Assembly (NCBI GenBank): GCA_001839685.1
Contig: MLAK01000756.1
Location: 1-64,000 of the forward strand
Source: Tritrichomonas foetus
Lineage: Eukaryota; Parabasalia; Tritrichomonadida; Tritrichomonadidae
Direction of reading: 5' to 3'
DNA length: 64,000 nucleotides
Notes under the pieces: generated by a model
Told to the model about the DNA's origin: nothing
What the model saw: only the letters and a program-made list of their open reading frames with translations
Database searches by the model: none
Translations under genes and position numbers: made by a program
Shown: piece after piece, positions 31,205 through 41,325 of the stretch
Numbering within the stretch: the first letter of the stretch is position 1
Layout of the letters: every line of letters begins with the position of its first letter

Positions 31205-32008
31205 TTATAGTTCGTCATCAACATTTTTGGATGCGAGAAGTTGGAGATAATTCGGAAGTATTGCAGTCAAGTCCGAATAATCAGTGAATGGTGGATTACT
31301 TGGCCTTGCAGCTGGATTCACAACGTATTTTTCAACGGCTTGTAAAAACTGCTGTTCATAATACTGAAGGGCCAATAAAGAGGATTTTTTGGCATTTTCG
31401 AACCTATCTTTTACAGAAGCCACGCTATTTAGATAATCGGGCTTGATAGTTTCTAAGTTTCTTGATATGTCTGCCAGTTTATTTTGTGGCAATTTCATTT
31501 TTTCAACAATTGGTTTGGTGACTGGTGCAGTCATCTGCTTTTTGATGAGGTCCATGTCCAAACAGAGTTTGTGAAGGTTATCTTTTGCTTCTTTCAAGGA
31601 GGCGAGTTCATGTTGAACTGATGTAAATGGTTCTAATACATATTTTGGAATTAAATGGTCAACAAGATTTCTGGTGAGCTTCTCGAATGTCTTTACTGAT
31701 TCTAGGCGCTGTTGGGCAGCTTGGTATTCAGGAGAATCTGCCGGAAGTGATGTGGCGAATACTGATGCGATATTTTTGAGTTGTTGTGAACTGCTGAGAA
31801 ATGTTGACTCGAGAAGTTCGATTTTTATGATAATGAACTTGATTGTGCTCATCAAATTATCATACGTGTCGTTTGCATTTTGGACTTCTTCATCAGAAAC
31901 AGCTAATGTGCGGGTAGTATTGTCTTTTGCGAACTCGACTGATTCAGCAACAGCTTTCTTTGTCGATTGCCATGCTGTATTCATGCTTGATACAAATCGA
32001 TCGAACAT
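31205..32008 (-). CDS. BAR-domain-like protein
   Basis: 267 residues, almost all helical. Long amphipathic helices from about residue 40 to 245 with the loose heptad pattern and charge spacing of BAR domains (for example YDNLMSTIKFIIIKIELLES and LLALQYYEQQFLQAVEKYV) suggest a banana-shaped dimer that binds curved membranes in endocytosis or trafficking. An N-terminal amphipathic stretch (MFDRFVSSMNTAWQSTKKAV) could insert in membranes, as in N-BAR proteins. Trichomonads have expanded BAR-like families. No SH3 domain is present. A general coiled-coil protein is the alternative. Confidence 0.65.
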   Translation of the reverse strand: MFDRFVSSMNTAWQSTKKAVAESVEFAKDNTTRTLAVSDEEVQNANDTYDNLMSTIKFIIIKIELLESTFLSSSQQLKNIASVFATSLPADSPEYQAAQQRLESVKTFEKLTRNLVDHLIPKYVLEPFTSVQHELASLKEAKDNLHKLCLDMDLIKKQMTAPVTKPIVEKMKLPQNKLADISRNLETIKPDYLNSVASVKDRFENAKKSSLLALQYYEQQFLQAVEKYVVNPAARPSNPPFTDYSDLTAILPNYLQLLASKNVDDEL

Positions 32009-32474
32009 TAGATTGGATTCTGTGTTTATTCTTCGATTTTATCTAATATTTTTCAATAAAGAAAAAAAATTCAATCAATTTTGCGGTTATCATTCATTTT
32101 TTTTGATGATAAATTGACCATTTTACGATGAGGGAAAAAGTGAAAGTGATTGAGGCTTTTTAGAGGATCATGACTAGAAAATTATAAATTTATTTTCTTT
32201 CGCGAATAAAATTATGAAAATAAAACTAGAGTATAAATGTATGAGAATACTCTGAAAATAATAATCAGAATGAGAGATAAATTTAGATTTATGAATCATT
32301 TTAACATGGAAAAAGTTATGTGACTAGATAAAGGACGGTTTGGTGGGATTTCCAATATATTCGATCAAGTGCTTTACGTTTACTTTTAATAAACGTCCTC
32401 ATATAATTGACCATGACATGTTATATGGAAATTATAAATTTGAAAATCTTCACTAATTCTACTCTTGTTTTCGA
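32009..32474. other. Divergent promoter spacer
   Basis: About 470 bases between divergent genes. TCACTAAT near 32449 could be the initiator of the plus-strand gene starting at 32475. Nothing else seen. Confidence 0.4.
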
Positions 32475-34622
32475 ATGTCAAGTAAATCTCGTCCGAAAAA
32501 TGAAGACTCTGAACATCGCAAAAAGTCATCACGTTCAGTAAAAAAGACATCCACTCAGCATTCTCGATCTAAAGCTCCAGATCTCTCTTCCTCGCTTCAA
32601 ACGCCTATAATGGAAGCTTGTTTCTTGCAAATCGAAGATGAACTTTCCAAAAATATGAAATTTATCGAAGAAAACCGCGATCGGATTCCAATATTTAAAA
32701 ACAGCGATATGGCGGAACAAGAATTGAGAAGATTACAGAGAAGATTAAAAGAAATTAAATTACAAAAGCAGAAATCAAAAGATAACGATTTAAACTCAAT
32801 TGGATCAGTTCCAAATGAACTCGTCGACAAAAAGTTCACCAGCATCTCTAAAAAGCATCAAGTTATATCAGAAGAAGAACAAAGGATTTTGAAGTTACGT
32901 GCAATGACAGAAGATGAAGCCACTCGTGAAGAAAGCGAATATAAGGCAATGATGGCAAAAATCAAAGATTCACGAAATGTTTTAATAAAGATTCAAAAGA
33001 AATATGAAAAATATAATAAAGAAGCTGAGAAAAATCGGAAAGTTGTTGAAGATGCTCAAATGAGACTCGACACGACTCGTCAAAAGCTTCAAACTCTTCA
33101 AGCTGAAGAAAAGCGCCTAATTCAACTTCAGAAGCAAACGAGACAAGAGCTGAAAGCAATTTCTAGTGAGTCTAATGCAGCACATAGAGAAGAAGTTGCT
33201 TTAAATGAAATAGAAAACAAAATTGTCGAGAAAAAGAAGACTATACAGAAATTAAATAAAACTTTTCAAGCTAAATCTAATAAAGCTCAAGCCAAAAAAG
33301 AAAAAATTCAAGAATTACTCTCAAAAATGGAAAATCTTGAATACCAACTTGATGAAACAATCGAAACAGCAAGTTCTTCTTCATTTCAATCACTCAAACA
33401 AAACTCGTTAGTTGAAAACAATGATGAAGAAGAGGAAGAAGAAGATATTTTGCTGAAAACTGAAGTTGGAAAAAGGACAGTCGGTCCTATCAGATTCAAA
33501 AGAACAGCTATCGTCATTTCAGATGATAATGATGACGATTTAAATGAAAACAGCGAAAGTCTCACTCAAAATTCAGATAATACCGAATCAAACAGCTATT
33601 TCAACAATTCCAACATCAAAAACAAGAACAACTTTAATAAAATGAAATTCAATAAGAATAACATAAACAAAAATAAAATGAACGTTGATGATTTGAGTGA
33701 TTTGAACGAAAACAGTGAAAGTGTGGAAACTGAAAATACCGAAAATAACGATCACTATGACAGTAATGAGATAGAAAACGTGACTGAGAATGAAGAAGAA
33801 GATATAAAGTTAAAGTCGGAAGATGAAGAAGCAATATCAAAATTCTCTGATAATGAAGACATTGAAATCGATATTGACAAATTAAGTGCTTCTAAACGAC
33901 GTAGGAAATTTAAATTCACAAGTGATAAAAGCAGCACTAACAAGAACAGTAATAATAGCAGTAACAATAGCATTCATAGTGTAAATAGTAATAATAATGA
34001 TAGTATAAATAATAGTGATACAAGTACGAGCAGCATCGTGAGAAATATTAAAAATGTAAAAGTCGTGCATAACCTGAATAAGAATATATTGGATAACGAT
34101 GATAGCAATAGTAATAATAGAAATCATGATAGTAGTAATGATGAAAATCTTGATATTTATGATACTGAATCCAATAACTTAAATAATGATAATTACTTTA
34201 ATGACAGTGACAGTATGAAACATGATGAATTCGATAATGATGATAATGATGAAATTGATATTAATGATATTGTTCCAGTAACTAAACCAAAACTGGGAAT
34301 GAATCGGAAAAATATTCGAATCATTGATAACAACAATGAAGAAGATAGTGAAGAAAGTGATGAGTTACTTAAATCTCGTTTTTCAGATGAAGAAAATGAT
34401 GAAAACTTTTTAAACAGTGAAAAAAGTGAAGATGTAACACCTGAAAAAGAACAAGTTTTGGATTCAAATGAAGATCAAATCAATAATCAACAACAATTTG
34501 ATATTTCTGATCTCCAAAGCATTACAGAACCAGCATATGAAGCTCTTACAGAACCACTTGAAGACACAGAAAATCTTGTATCGAAAGTCAGTATGTTTAT
34601 TATTAAGCATTCAAAAGTTTAA
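32475..34622 (+). CDS. Coiled-coil protein with long Asn/Asp/Ser-rich acidic tail
   Basis: 715 residues, not recognised. The first 40 residues are basic and Ser-rich. Residues about 45-300 are heptad-patterned coiled coil (for example KLQTLQAEEKRLIQLQKQ). From about 310 to 690 the protein is disordered and dominated by Asn, Asp, Ser and Glu, with repeated patterns such as ENSESLTQNSDNTESNS and NSNNSSNNS. Several conserved-looking islands break this up, for example VGPIRFKRTAIVISDD near 338. The Asn-rich coding segment is AAT/AAC-repeat driven and would vary in length. Its composition suggests a nuclear or cytoskeletal protein, which is inference only. Confidence 0.75.
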   Translation: MSSKSRPKNEDSEHRKKSSRSVKKTSTQHSRSKAPDLSSSLQTPIMEACFLQIEDELSKNMKFIEENRDRIPIFKNSDMAEQELRRLQRRLKEIKLQKQKSKDNDLNSIGSVPNELVDKKFTSISKKHQVISEEEQRILKLRAMTEDEATREESEYKAMMAKIKDSRNVLIKIQKKYEKYNKEAEKNRKVVEDAQMRLDTTRQKLQTLQAEEKRLIQLQKQTRQELKAISSESNAAHREEVALNEIENKIVEKKKTIQKLNKTFQAKSNKAQAKKEKIQELLSKMENLEYQLDETIETASSSSFQSLKQNSLVENNDEEEEEEDILLKTEVGKRTVGPIRFKRTAIVISDDNDDDLNENSESLTQNSDNTESNSYFNNSNIKNKNNFNKMKFNKNNINKNKMNVDDLSDLNENSESVETENTENNDHYDSNEIENVTENEEEDIKLKSEDEEAISKFSDNEDIEIDIDKLSASKRRRKFKFTSDKSSTNKNSNNSSNNSIHSVNSNNNDSINNSDTSTSSIVRNIKNVKVVHNLNKNILDNDDSNSNNRNHDSSNDENLDIYDTESNNLNNDNYFNDSDSMKHDEFDNDDNDEIDINDIVPVTKPKLGMNRKNIRIIDNNNEEDSEESDELLKSRFSDEENDENFLNSEKSEDVTPEKEQVLDSNEDQINNQQQFDISDLQSITEPAYEALTEPLEDTENLVSKVSMFIIKHSKV

Positions 34623-34703
34623 TATAGTATATTTATGTGTAATTTTTAATAAAAGCGATATAAAAAATATAATTTGACTTGATCTTTCTCCCTCAACAAC
34701 TTT

Positions 34704-35170
34704 ATGCATCATTATCATGCCTTTATATATCATTATCATGCCTTTATATATCATTATCATAACTTTATATATCATTATCATAACTTTATATATCATTATC
34801 ATAACTTTATATATCATTATCATAACTTTATATATCATTATCATAACTTTATATATCATTATCATAACTTTATATATCATTATCATAACTTTATATATCA
34901 TTATCATAACTTTATATATCATTATCATAACTTTATATATCATTATCATAACTTTATATATCATTATCATAACTTTATATATCATTATCATAACTTTATA
35001 TATCATTATCATAACTTTATANCTGTCTCTTATACACATCTAGATGTGTATAAGAGACAGACTTTATATATCATTATCATAACTTTATATATCATTATCA
35101 TAACTTTATATATCATTATCATAACTTTATATATCATTATCATAACTTTATATATCATTATCATAACTTT
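34704..35170. repeat. 21-bp minisatellite, interrupted by adapter
   Basis: Tandem near-perfect copies of ATAACTTTATATATCATTATC (21 bases): about 15 before and about 5 after an adapter insertion at 35023-35060. The first two or three copies have GCC in place of TAA. Because 21 is a multiple of three, all frames stay open across the array and produce meaningless repeat peptides; it is not a gene. The true copy number is unknown because the array is joined through adapter sequence. Confidence 0.95.
35023..35060. other. Tn5/Nextera mosaic-end adapter pair (artefact)
   Basis: CTGTCTCTTATACACATCT at 35023-35041 is immediately followed by its own reverse complement at 35042-35060. This is the 19-base Tn5 transposase mosaic end used in Nextera libraries, in the back-to-back arrangement of a mate-pair junction adapter. 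An N at 35022 marks the join. It is not genomic sequence. Confidence 0.97.
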
Positions 35171-35357
35171 CTTTTTTAGTTTACTTTTTTATTCATTACG
35201 AATGAATTCATGGAATCGACTTTGTTACAAAGACACACAAAATACATGAAAATGAGATTTCAGAAATAAATAAAGATGTAAAATTGAATTTCTATCATGA
35301 TTATAAGAATATGAATTTTTATTCATTATTTCAGAGAAATTTAAATATTTCATTAAA
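35171..35357. other. Short spacer after the minisatellite
   Basis: AT-rich DNA between the 21-bp array and the stop codon of the next minus-strand gene. It would hold that gene's 3' untranslated region. Nothing else seen. Confidence 0.4.
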
Positions 35358-35933
35358 TTATTCCGATTCTGGTGGAGGTGGCACCAATGAAGAGATAACA
35401 AACGACTGTCTTCTAACTGTATCTTCTGTTGTTTCTTTTGCAGCGCCGCTGCTAATCGCATTTTGAATTATTTCGCTCACTGTTAAAATAACATCACTCA
35501 TATTTTCTGCTGGGATTGATAAATTGTCTTCCTTGAGGGCTGCTTCTGTCAAACTGAAAACGGCCTTCTGGATATCTTCGACGCATTTGAGGGCGACTGG
35601 TGAAGTCGTCATTGGCGATGAATTATCTGCACCAACTGTTTGTTCAATTAAAGTCTGCAAATCTGATGATTCTGAGGCGGCGATTAATAATTTGCTTTTC
35701 TGTGACGAAAGTTGATTCTTGAGCTGGTTTCGCTTCTCTTCGACAGCTTGGAGTTCCTGGCTAGTCTTTGCAATTTCGGCAAGTGCAGCGCGCTGCTTAT
35801 CGATCAAGGCATCTTGAATTGAAAGAAGCTGCTTGTATCTGTGGTTCTCCTCTTCTGCTATTTCTTTCTGTTGATTGATTTGTGAGATGACTGCGGCAAT
35901 TCCTGCCATGGGATCAGCTTTTCCTGTCGACAT
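35358..35933 (-). CDS. Small coiled-coil protein, function unknown
   Basis: 191 residues. An N-terminal Ala/Gly-containing helix (MSTGKADPMAGIAAVISQI) leads into a coiled coil from about residue 15 to 80 (SQINQQKEIAEEENHRYKQL, then QAVEEKRNQLKNQLSSQK). A second helical part follows at about 105-160. The C-terminus is SSLVPPPPESE, a Pro-rich end that could bind an SH3, WW or EVH1 domain. No family recognised. ATG at 35933 is the first in frame. Confidence 0.7.
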   Translation of the reverse strand: MSTGKADPMAGIAAVISQINQQKEIAEEENHRYKQLLSIQDALIDKQRAALAEIAKTSQELQAVEEKRNQLKNQLSSQKSKLLIAASESSDLQTLIEQTVGADNSSPMTTSPVALKCVEDIQKAVFSLTEAALKEDNLSIPAENMSDVILTVSEIIQNAISSGAAKETTEDTVRRQSFVISSLVPPPPESE

Positions 35934-36411
35934 AGAAGATTAAAAAGTGACATTTGAGAATTATTAAACGGCCATCTCTAAGTTTTTTTATAGTAACTTT
36001 TTCAATGTAAATCTTTTTCAATATGATACATTTTCCCAAAAAAATGATTTGAATAGTGTACTTGAAGATTGACAGGTATTTCACCATATCTCTCGATTGG
36101 TTTAACCTCACACTGCCCAGTTATTTCTATGAGATTCATTAAAAAGTTTTCAATTGTGAGATCATTCAAAGTCAACCCTTAAAATCATTTACTCAAGAGA
36201 ATTTTCTGGAAGGTGTGCTTAGCTCTGTGCTACAATTATTTAAATTATATATAATTTCATTTCCTTAATATGTCGATAAATATCAATACATTCATCACAT
36301 GTTTTGTAAAATCATGTAATAAATTGGCAAATCAGAATGTTTCTTCGAAATGAGATCAAAAAATATTATTTTTGTGTTAATGAATTTTTATTTAGGAGTT
36401 GTTGAGAATTG
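35934..36411. other. Intergenic, nothing supported
   Basis: Spacer between two minus-strand genes. A frame covering 35914-36111 overlaps the start of the coiled-coil gene and is not supported. Confidence 0.4.
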
Positions 36412-36507
36412 TTATAAAGTGAACTTTCTGAGGACACCTGCAAGTCTTCTCAGACTATTGCCTTGTGAAACAACATTTGGTGCTGTTATATTAATTAGAA
36501 CTTCAAA
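36412..36507 (-). other. In-frame coding-like extension after the talin-like stop codon
   Basis: Directly after the TAA at 36508-36510 the same frame stays open for 31 codons and ends in TAA at 36412-36414. The conceptual peptide contains APNVVSQGNSLRRLAGVLRK, which looks coding: balanced composition and GC-richer codons, in contrast to ordinary 3' spacer here. It may be the original C-terminus cut off by a nonsense change, a readthrough extension, or a base error at the stop. Confidence 0.45.
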
Positions 36508-39500
36508 TTAATCATGTTTTTCAACTTGTTCATAAGGCTTTATCTTGCTTGTATCCACTTTTGTTATCACAATTTCTTTTTCTCGTGTAGCTTCTTGTAA
36601 TTCTTGTGTAAAAACAGAAAATTCTCTTAAATCATTGATGAGATCTTGAGCGCATTTTCTTCTCTCATCGTTGTCCATTTTTTCGTCTTTGATTACAGTT
36701 AATAATTTATTTCCACAATCTGTCAATTTTCCTCGTGTGACGTTCAAACTTGCGGCATCTTTTTTACCACTATTGCTGAGTCCTTTGTTGATGTATTCAT
36801 TTTGAATTGATAAAATCATCAAAGAGAAAACTCGGAAGGCATCAGAAACTTTACTGATTTCCTCTTCAGTGCATTTATCAGTTAGTGATCGAAGTTGACT
36901 ATCGATTTCTTTGCTGCATTCTTCAAGAGCAATGGATCTATGTTCAGGTGAAGAAGATTCCATCGCAATAAGCGACATTGTTGTTTTAGAATCTTCATTT
37001 GAACCAATTAAAGTTGATAAAACTGCTTCAGATGCCTCGAAATTATCTAAAACATCTTCAAATTCATGATAATCTTTGATTATGATTGAAGAATGTTCTA
37101 GGCAATCAAGAAGAAATTTAAATACACCACCTAAAGCCTCTGCTAATGATGGATCACGAGCTGCTTCAGTAAAAAGAGAATAAAATTCTATAGCAGCCCA
37201 ACTAATTTCTTGTGCTAAAGCACTTTGAACTCCACCTTTAATGTTCCATAATGTCACTGCTGATTCACGTGCTATTTGAAAGATATAAGCAGCTTCAGGA
37301 ACTGTAGATGGTGTAAATGGTGTATTAAGTAAACGTGGAGATCTTGTCTTACAAAATATTGCAACAGGTGTTGTCAGATAGTGAGTGTAGTTATAAAGTT
37401 CTGTAATGCAACTTGATATGGAGTTAATATCTAATTTGGCAATATGTGGTTGTGATATGAGAGCTTGATGAGCAATTTCATTATTTATGGTGGAATTAAC
37501 TAATGGTAAAAGGATATCAGATAAAGAGTAAGCCACAACTGGATCATATGTATTGACAACTGGAAGTGTACTCAAAATAGGTTGGATTACATCTGCACTA
37601 ATTCCAGCATTACACATCGCTCTAGCAACAGCTATTGTAGCAAAGAATAGATTTAATGCTATAGATTCATTTACATGTAACATTGATAATGAATCAGGAA
37701 TAAAATCGCACGTATCTTCAAAAATTAATGTGGAAATTGGGAACATATTCCTTTTGATGATTTGTGTGATAGTTTTTATGAAGTTTCCAAGTGTTTCATC
37801 AGCTTGATATGCAAGTTCACCAAAATCAATGGTCCTCCATTTTTGTCTTGCATAGTGCATTAATATTGATCGCGAATAATTAAGAGCTACAAACGCATCT
37901 AATGGGCATAATTTATCTTGGAAAACATACGCTGTTAAGTTACTGACTGTAGATATGGCATCATCAATAGTGTCACTTGGGCCTTGAAGTAACCAACTTA
38001 AGACACTTTGTGTTAATAAATCTTCAGGAAGACACCCTTGTACCCAGACAGTGGCATCAGCAATTGGTGATAATGATTCTTGAAAAACTACCCTTTTCAA
38101 AAGATTGCATCCAGTTTGAATTATATTATTATGGAATGCTTGATATGGAATTGCATCAAATGAGTATCCTGTAATGTGATCATAGTAATCAGTATATTCA
38201 CTTAGTGTTAAATCAATTTCGCTTTTTGCACAAAGCTTTTCAATGTCTAAAAGTTCGACAGTTTGTTTAGAAGGAGGATCAATTTTTGAGATATTGGAAT
38301 CTTGTCTATTTTTCATTTCATAAATTTCTGGTTCATCTTCATCTTCAGGAATATAATCATTTATATTGTTTGCAGATATGATATCAGATAATGATGTCTT
38401 GTCCATTCTAGCCACAACCTTCTTTTCGCTTTTGACGGTATCATCTTGCTTGCCTAAAATCGATTGTTGTTTTAAGAAATTAATGAGTGAAGTAAAGTAA
38501 TCTAAGATAGTAAAAACATTTTGGGCTTGAATATGAAGATCGTATAATTCACGACTCTCTTTTGTGATAAAAAAGAAATGCATATTTTCAATATCAGTAG
38601 GCTTCCACTTTCGAACATATGTCAACTTTACCTTAAATAACTCTTCTTCAGTATCTTTTTTCAAAAGACAATAGAAATTTTCGGTAAAACATACATTACA
38701 TTCTTGAATACTAGAGTTAGTGAATGGTATTTTGCATCTAACTGGAAACATTCTCGCTCCAAAATACTCGTTTTCGAGACATATTTTCAAGAACTTTAAT
38801 TTCAACTCCAGAATATTCATATTTTCATAATTCCTGACCAATTCAATAATTTCATTCTTTCTCTTTTTCTCTTTTTTGTCGAGAATAAACCAGACAGGAA
38901 GATGACTTACATCAATAACACTTTTATGCTTATGTTGATTTGCTGAATCGTCATTAGCATTTTTGCCTTTCTTTTTGGCTTTTTCTTTTTTCATTTTCTT
39001 TTCATTCTTCTTTAATTTAGAAATTTCTTTTTTCTCCTTTTTCAATAACATTTTGGCTTGTTCATATGTACTATAGTCTAATGTGAGAGAAATCGCAATT
39101 AAATCCTCCCATTTATATCGTCTAAAACTAAAGTTTTTTGAAAATACGATGTTTTTAGCATGAGAGAAGTTAAAATGAATATCTGATTCATCATTTAAAG
39201 CTGTTGATGCTTTAATCCAAAATCTCCTCAACAACCAAACATCACTTATACTGGGGTTGAATTCGATAATTGACTTTGTTTGTGGAATTGGATTCGATAA
39301 ATCATTGATATTTCCATATAGTGCATAGGCTATATGATGATTGAGATGAAAAAATATTTTACATACATCTTCAACTATCTTAGCAGCAGGTGTCGTTGAA
39401 GCATATTCTCTAATACTTACTCTTCCATCAGCACAATGAATATGAATCATCATTTTGGGTGGATAAAGTAAAATTTGGAATCTTTTTTGTCGTGATAAAT

Positions 39501-39741
39501 ATTGAGATAAGTCTTTGTCATTATCAAGTATTCTATATGAAACAGCGTATTTTGTTTCTGATACAAACATGATTATGATGCATGCACCATCAGGAATTTT
39601 CATTGAATGAGAAAACTTCAAAAAATTAATGATATCCTTCCCTTTCAATGATGAAGGTATTGTTGTTGAAACAGGTTGATCTGAGCTACCAAAAATCGAA
39701 GCCTCAATACCAATTATTTGTGTTTGAGATTGAGCATTCAT
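36508..39741 (-). CDS. Talin-like FERM-domain protein
   Basis: 1077 residues. The N-terminal half is a FERM module. A ubiquitin-like F1 region contains DVWLLRRFWIKAS (talin has a similar LLLRR- motif). The helical F2 lobe is interrupted by a Lys-rich insert (roughly residues 230-265, KKEKAKKKGKNAND) and ends in FLKICLENEYFGARMFPVR. The PH-like F3 lobe shows VKLTYVRKWKPTDIENMHFF. The rest (about 480-1070) is helical-bundle sequence like a talin rod. Such proteins link membranes or adhesion receptors to actin. The upstream frame has only a TTG, so the ATG at 39741 is used. The annotated stop TAA is followed in frame by 31 coding-like codons (see 36412-36507). Talin itself is far longer; this resembles shorter protist talin-like proteins. 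Confidence 0.75.
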   Translation of the reverse strand: MNAQSQTQIIGIEASIFGSSDQPVSTTIPSSLKGKDIINFLKFSHSMKIPDGACIIIMFVSETKYAVSYRILDNDKDLSQYLSRQKRFQILLYPPKMMIHIHCADGRVSIREYASTTPAAKIVEDVCKIFFHLNHHIAYALYGNINDLSNPIPQTKSIIEFNPSISDVWLLRRFWIKASTALNDESDIHFNFSHAKNIVFSKNFSFRRYKWEDLIAISLTLDYSTYEQAKMLLKKEKKEISKLKKNEKKMKKEKAKKKGKNANDDSANQHKHKSVIDVSHLPVWFILDKKEKKRKNEIIELVRNYENMNILELKLKFLKICLENEYFGARMFPVRCKIPFTNSSIQECNVCFTENFYCLLKKDTEEELFKVKLTYVRKWKPTDIENMHFFFITKESRELYDLHIQAQNVFTILDYFTSLINFLKQQSILGKQDDTVKSEKKVVARMDKTSLSDIISANNINDYIPEDEDEPEIYEMKNRQDSNISKIDPPSKQTVELLDIEKLCAKSEIDLTLSEYTDYYDHITGYSFDAIPYQAFHNNIIQTGCNLLKRVVFQESLSPIADATVWVQGCLPEDLLTQSVLSWLLQGPSDTIDDAISTVSNLTAYVFQDKLCPLDAFVALNYSRSILMHYARQKWRTIDFGELAYQADETLGNFIKTITQIIKRNMFPISTLIFEDTCDFIPDSLSMLHVNESIALNLFFATIAVARAMCNAGISADVIQPILSTLPVVNTYDPVVAYSLSDILLPLVNSTINNEIAHQALISQPHIAKLDINSISSCITELYNYTHYLTTPVAIFCKTRSPRLLNTPFTPSTVPEAAYIFQIARESAVTLWNIKGGVQSALAQEISWAAIEFYSLFTEAARDPSLAEALGGVFKFLLDCLEHSSIIIKDYHEFEDVLDNFEASEAVLSTLIGSNEDSKTTMSLIAMESSSPEHRSIALEECSKEIDSQLRSLTDKCTEEEISKVSDAFRVFSLMILSIQNEYINKGLSNSGKKDAASLNVTRGKLTDCGNKLLTVIKDEKMDNDERRKCAQDLINDLREFSVFTQELQEATREKEIVITKVDTSKIKPYEQVEKHD

Positions 39742-41306
39742 CGAATCTATCTCAGCGAACAAAAACTATAAAAGATATCTCAATTTCTATTGAAAAAGTA
39801 GAAAAATGATGGTGATATCAAAAACATCAAACTACATTTGTGAACTCCCTCAAATGTGAGGTAATATTTCGTGAATAGACAATTGAAAAAGACATTTTAA
39901 CTACTTTATTAATAAATCAATAGAGGAAATATTTCGGAAATAAATGTTACTTTTTCTTCACTTTCTTATATAATCACCAATCCTTTTCCACGACTTTAAA
40001 CATCCTTATTACCACCAAAACTAAAAGCCTTATTACTAAACTTTTGGTGTTGGGTGAATAGCATTGTACTCCTTTTGTTGTACTATGCATCCAGAAACAA
40101 GAGTTTTTCTAATTTCTATACGAAGAATGAAGTGCTCTTTCTTCTTTTTTAATTTTCTTTTTCTTTTATTTGTTTCTTCAAGCTCTTGGTCATAAAATTG
40201 ATAACTAAATTTGCTTTTCTTTAAATATCTTGTTTCTAAAAGCCAATTTATCTTATTGTTAAAAAGTTTTTATTTGGAGCTGAGATTATTCCAACTGAAA
40301 AACACGGTTTGTTACTGGAACAGACAAAATGCACATAAAACCCAGAAATGTAATCGAAAGGATATTATAAATTGCCAATAAAACATGGATTTTATAAAAT
40401 CCCCAAAAAAGAAGAGGATACATTAAAACTGCGAAAGAAAAGTCAATTTTTTATATTAATATTTTGAATATTATTAATCACAGTAAGGAGAAATCAAATA
40501 CTCATTTAGGGATTCAAACTTTCGATGAAATCATTTACTTAATGAGAGGAAATGAATTGAAATATTGTATATAAAATACTAACACTCATACTTTCTTGAA
40601 ATTTCGAACAATTGAATTATGATAAAATTAATTTTGATGATAAAATTCTTTATATTTTATTTTCGCTTTCGCTTTATTCTTTTAATAATGAAATTAAGAT
40701 CCGACTTAATAAATTCGTCGAATTTTCGATTGTATGGCGAAATAACGTGTTTTGTTGAAGCTGTGAATAGCTTTTTCAGATAATAGAAAAATATTGAATA
40801 ACCATTAACAAAGTGAAAATATATATAATATATCAATATATCGAATACATACCACGATTTAATAATAATAAAAATGTGTCAAATTTTCTTCCTCATTGAA
40901 ATTCCAATATCTATTTGAAAAGTCTTTGAATTCTTCCGGGTTTTCAGAAAATACTTTTCAGATAATCCTTTTCAGATATTACTTTTCAGACAATATTTTT
41001 CATGTTGAATTTCAAGTGAATCAAATCCTCTCGAAATGGAGAAATTATTTGAAGATCTATATATTAATATTTAAGATTATATATAATATTTTAAAGATTT
41101 TATCCCTAGAAGTAGCAATTAATATTATCATTCGGAAGAAATATATTTATTTTATCAAAATATGCCCCATCATTTCTTTTGAATGAGTATTCACAAAAAT
41201 ATGTTCATTTTTGAAAGAAGTTTAGACAAAAACATTATTTTTTCAATAATCCTATAATTTTTGAAATAATTTAAATAGCTTTTAATAACATTGTATACTT
41301 TACAGT
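39742..41306. other. Long divergent intergenic region
   Basis: About 1.6 kb between divergent genes, presumably with both promoters. It contains a possible gene remnant at 40036-40270. A 96-codon frame at 40896-41186 begins with TTG and overlaps local TTTTCAGATA repeats; it is not supported. Confidence 0.4.
40036..40270 (-). pseudogene. Possible gene remnant, unidentified
   Basis: A minus-strand frame of about 77 codons without any ATG. It reads as a charged helix with KSKFSYQFYDQELEETNKRK, a run of Lys, then ILRIEIRKTLVSGCIVQQKE and a terminal NAIHPTPKV before the TAG. The composition looks like protein rather than spacer, but nothing is recognised and no start is available. It might be the tail of a decayed gene or chance. 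Confidence 0.25.
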
Positions 41307-41312
41307 TCATTC
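41307..41312 (+). promoter_or_regulatory. Initiator TCATTC of the PPP phosphatase gene
   Basis: TCATTC lies 13 bases upstream of the ATG at 41326 and matches the trichomonad initiator exactly, identical to the motif in front of alpha-tubulin. Confidence 0.6.
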
Positions 41313-41325
41313 AATTTATCTCAAA

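Noticed and set aside
34704..35249. Open frames of 108-181 codons on both strands
   Set aside because: They translate the 21-bp minisatellite and the sequencing adapter, not a protein.
40896..41186. 96-codon plus-strand frame
   Set aside because: TTG start, AT-driven composition and overlap with local TTTTCAGATA repeats.
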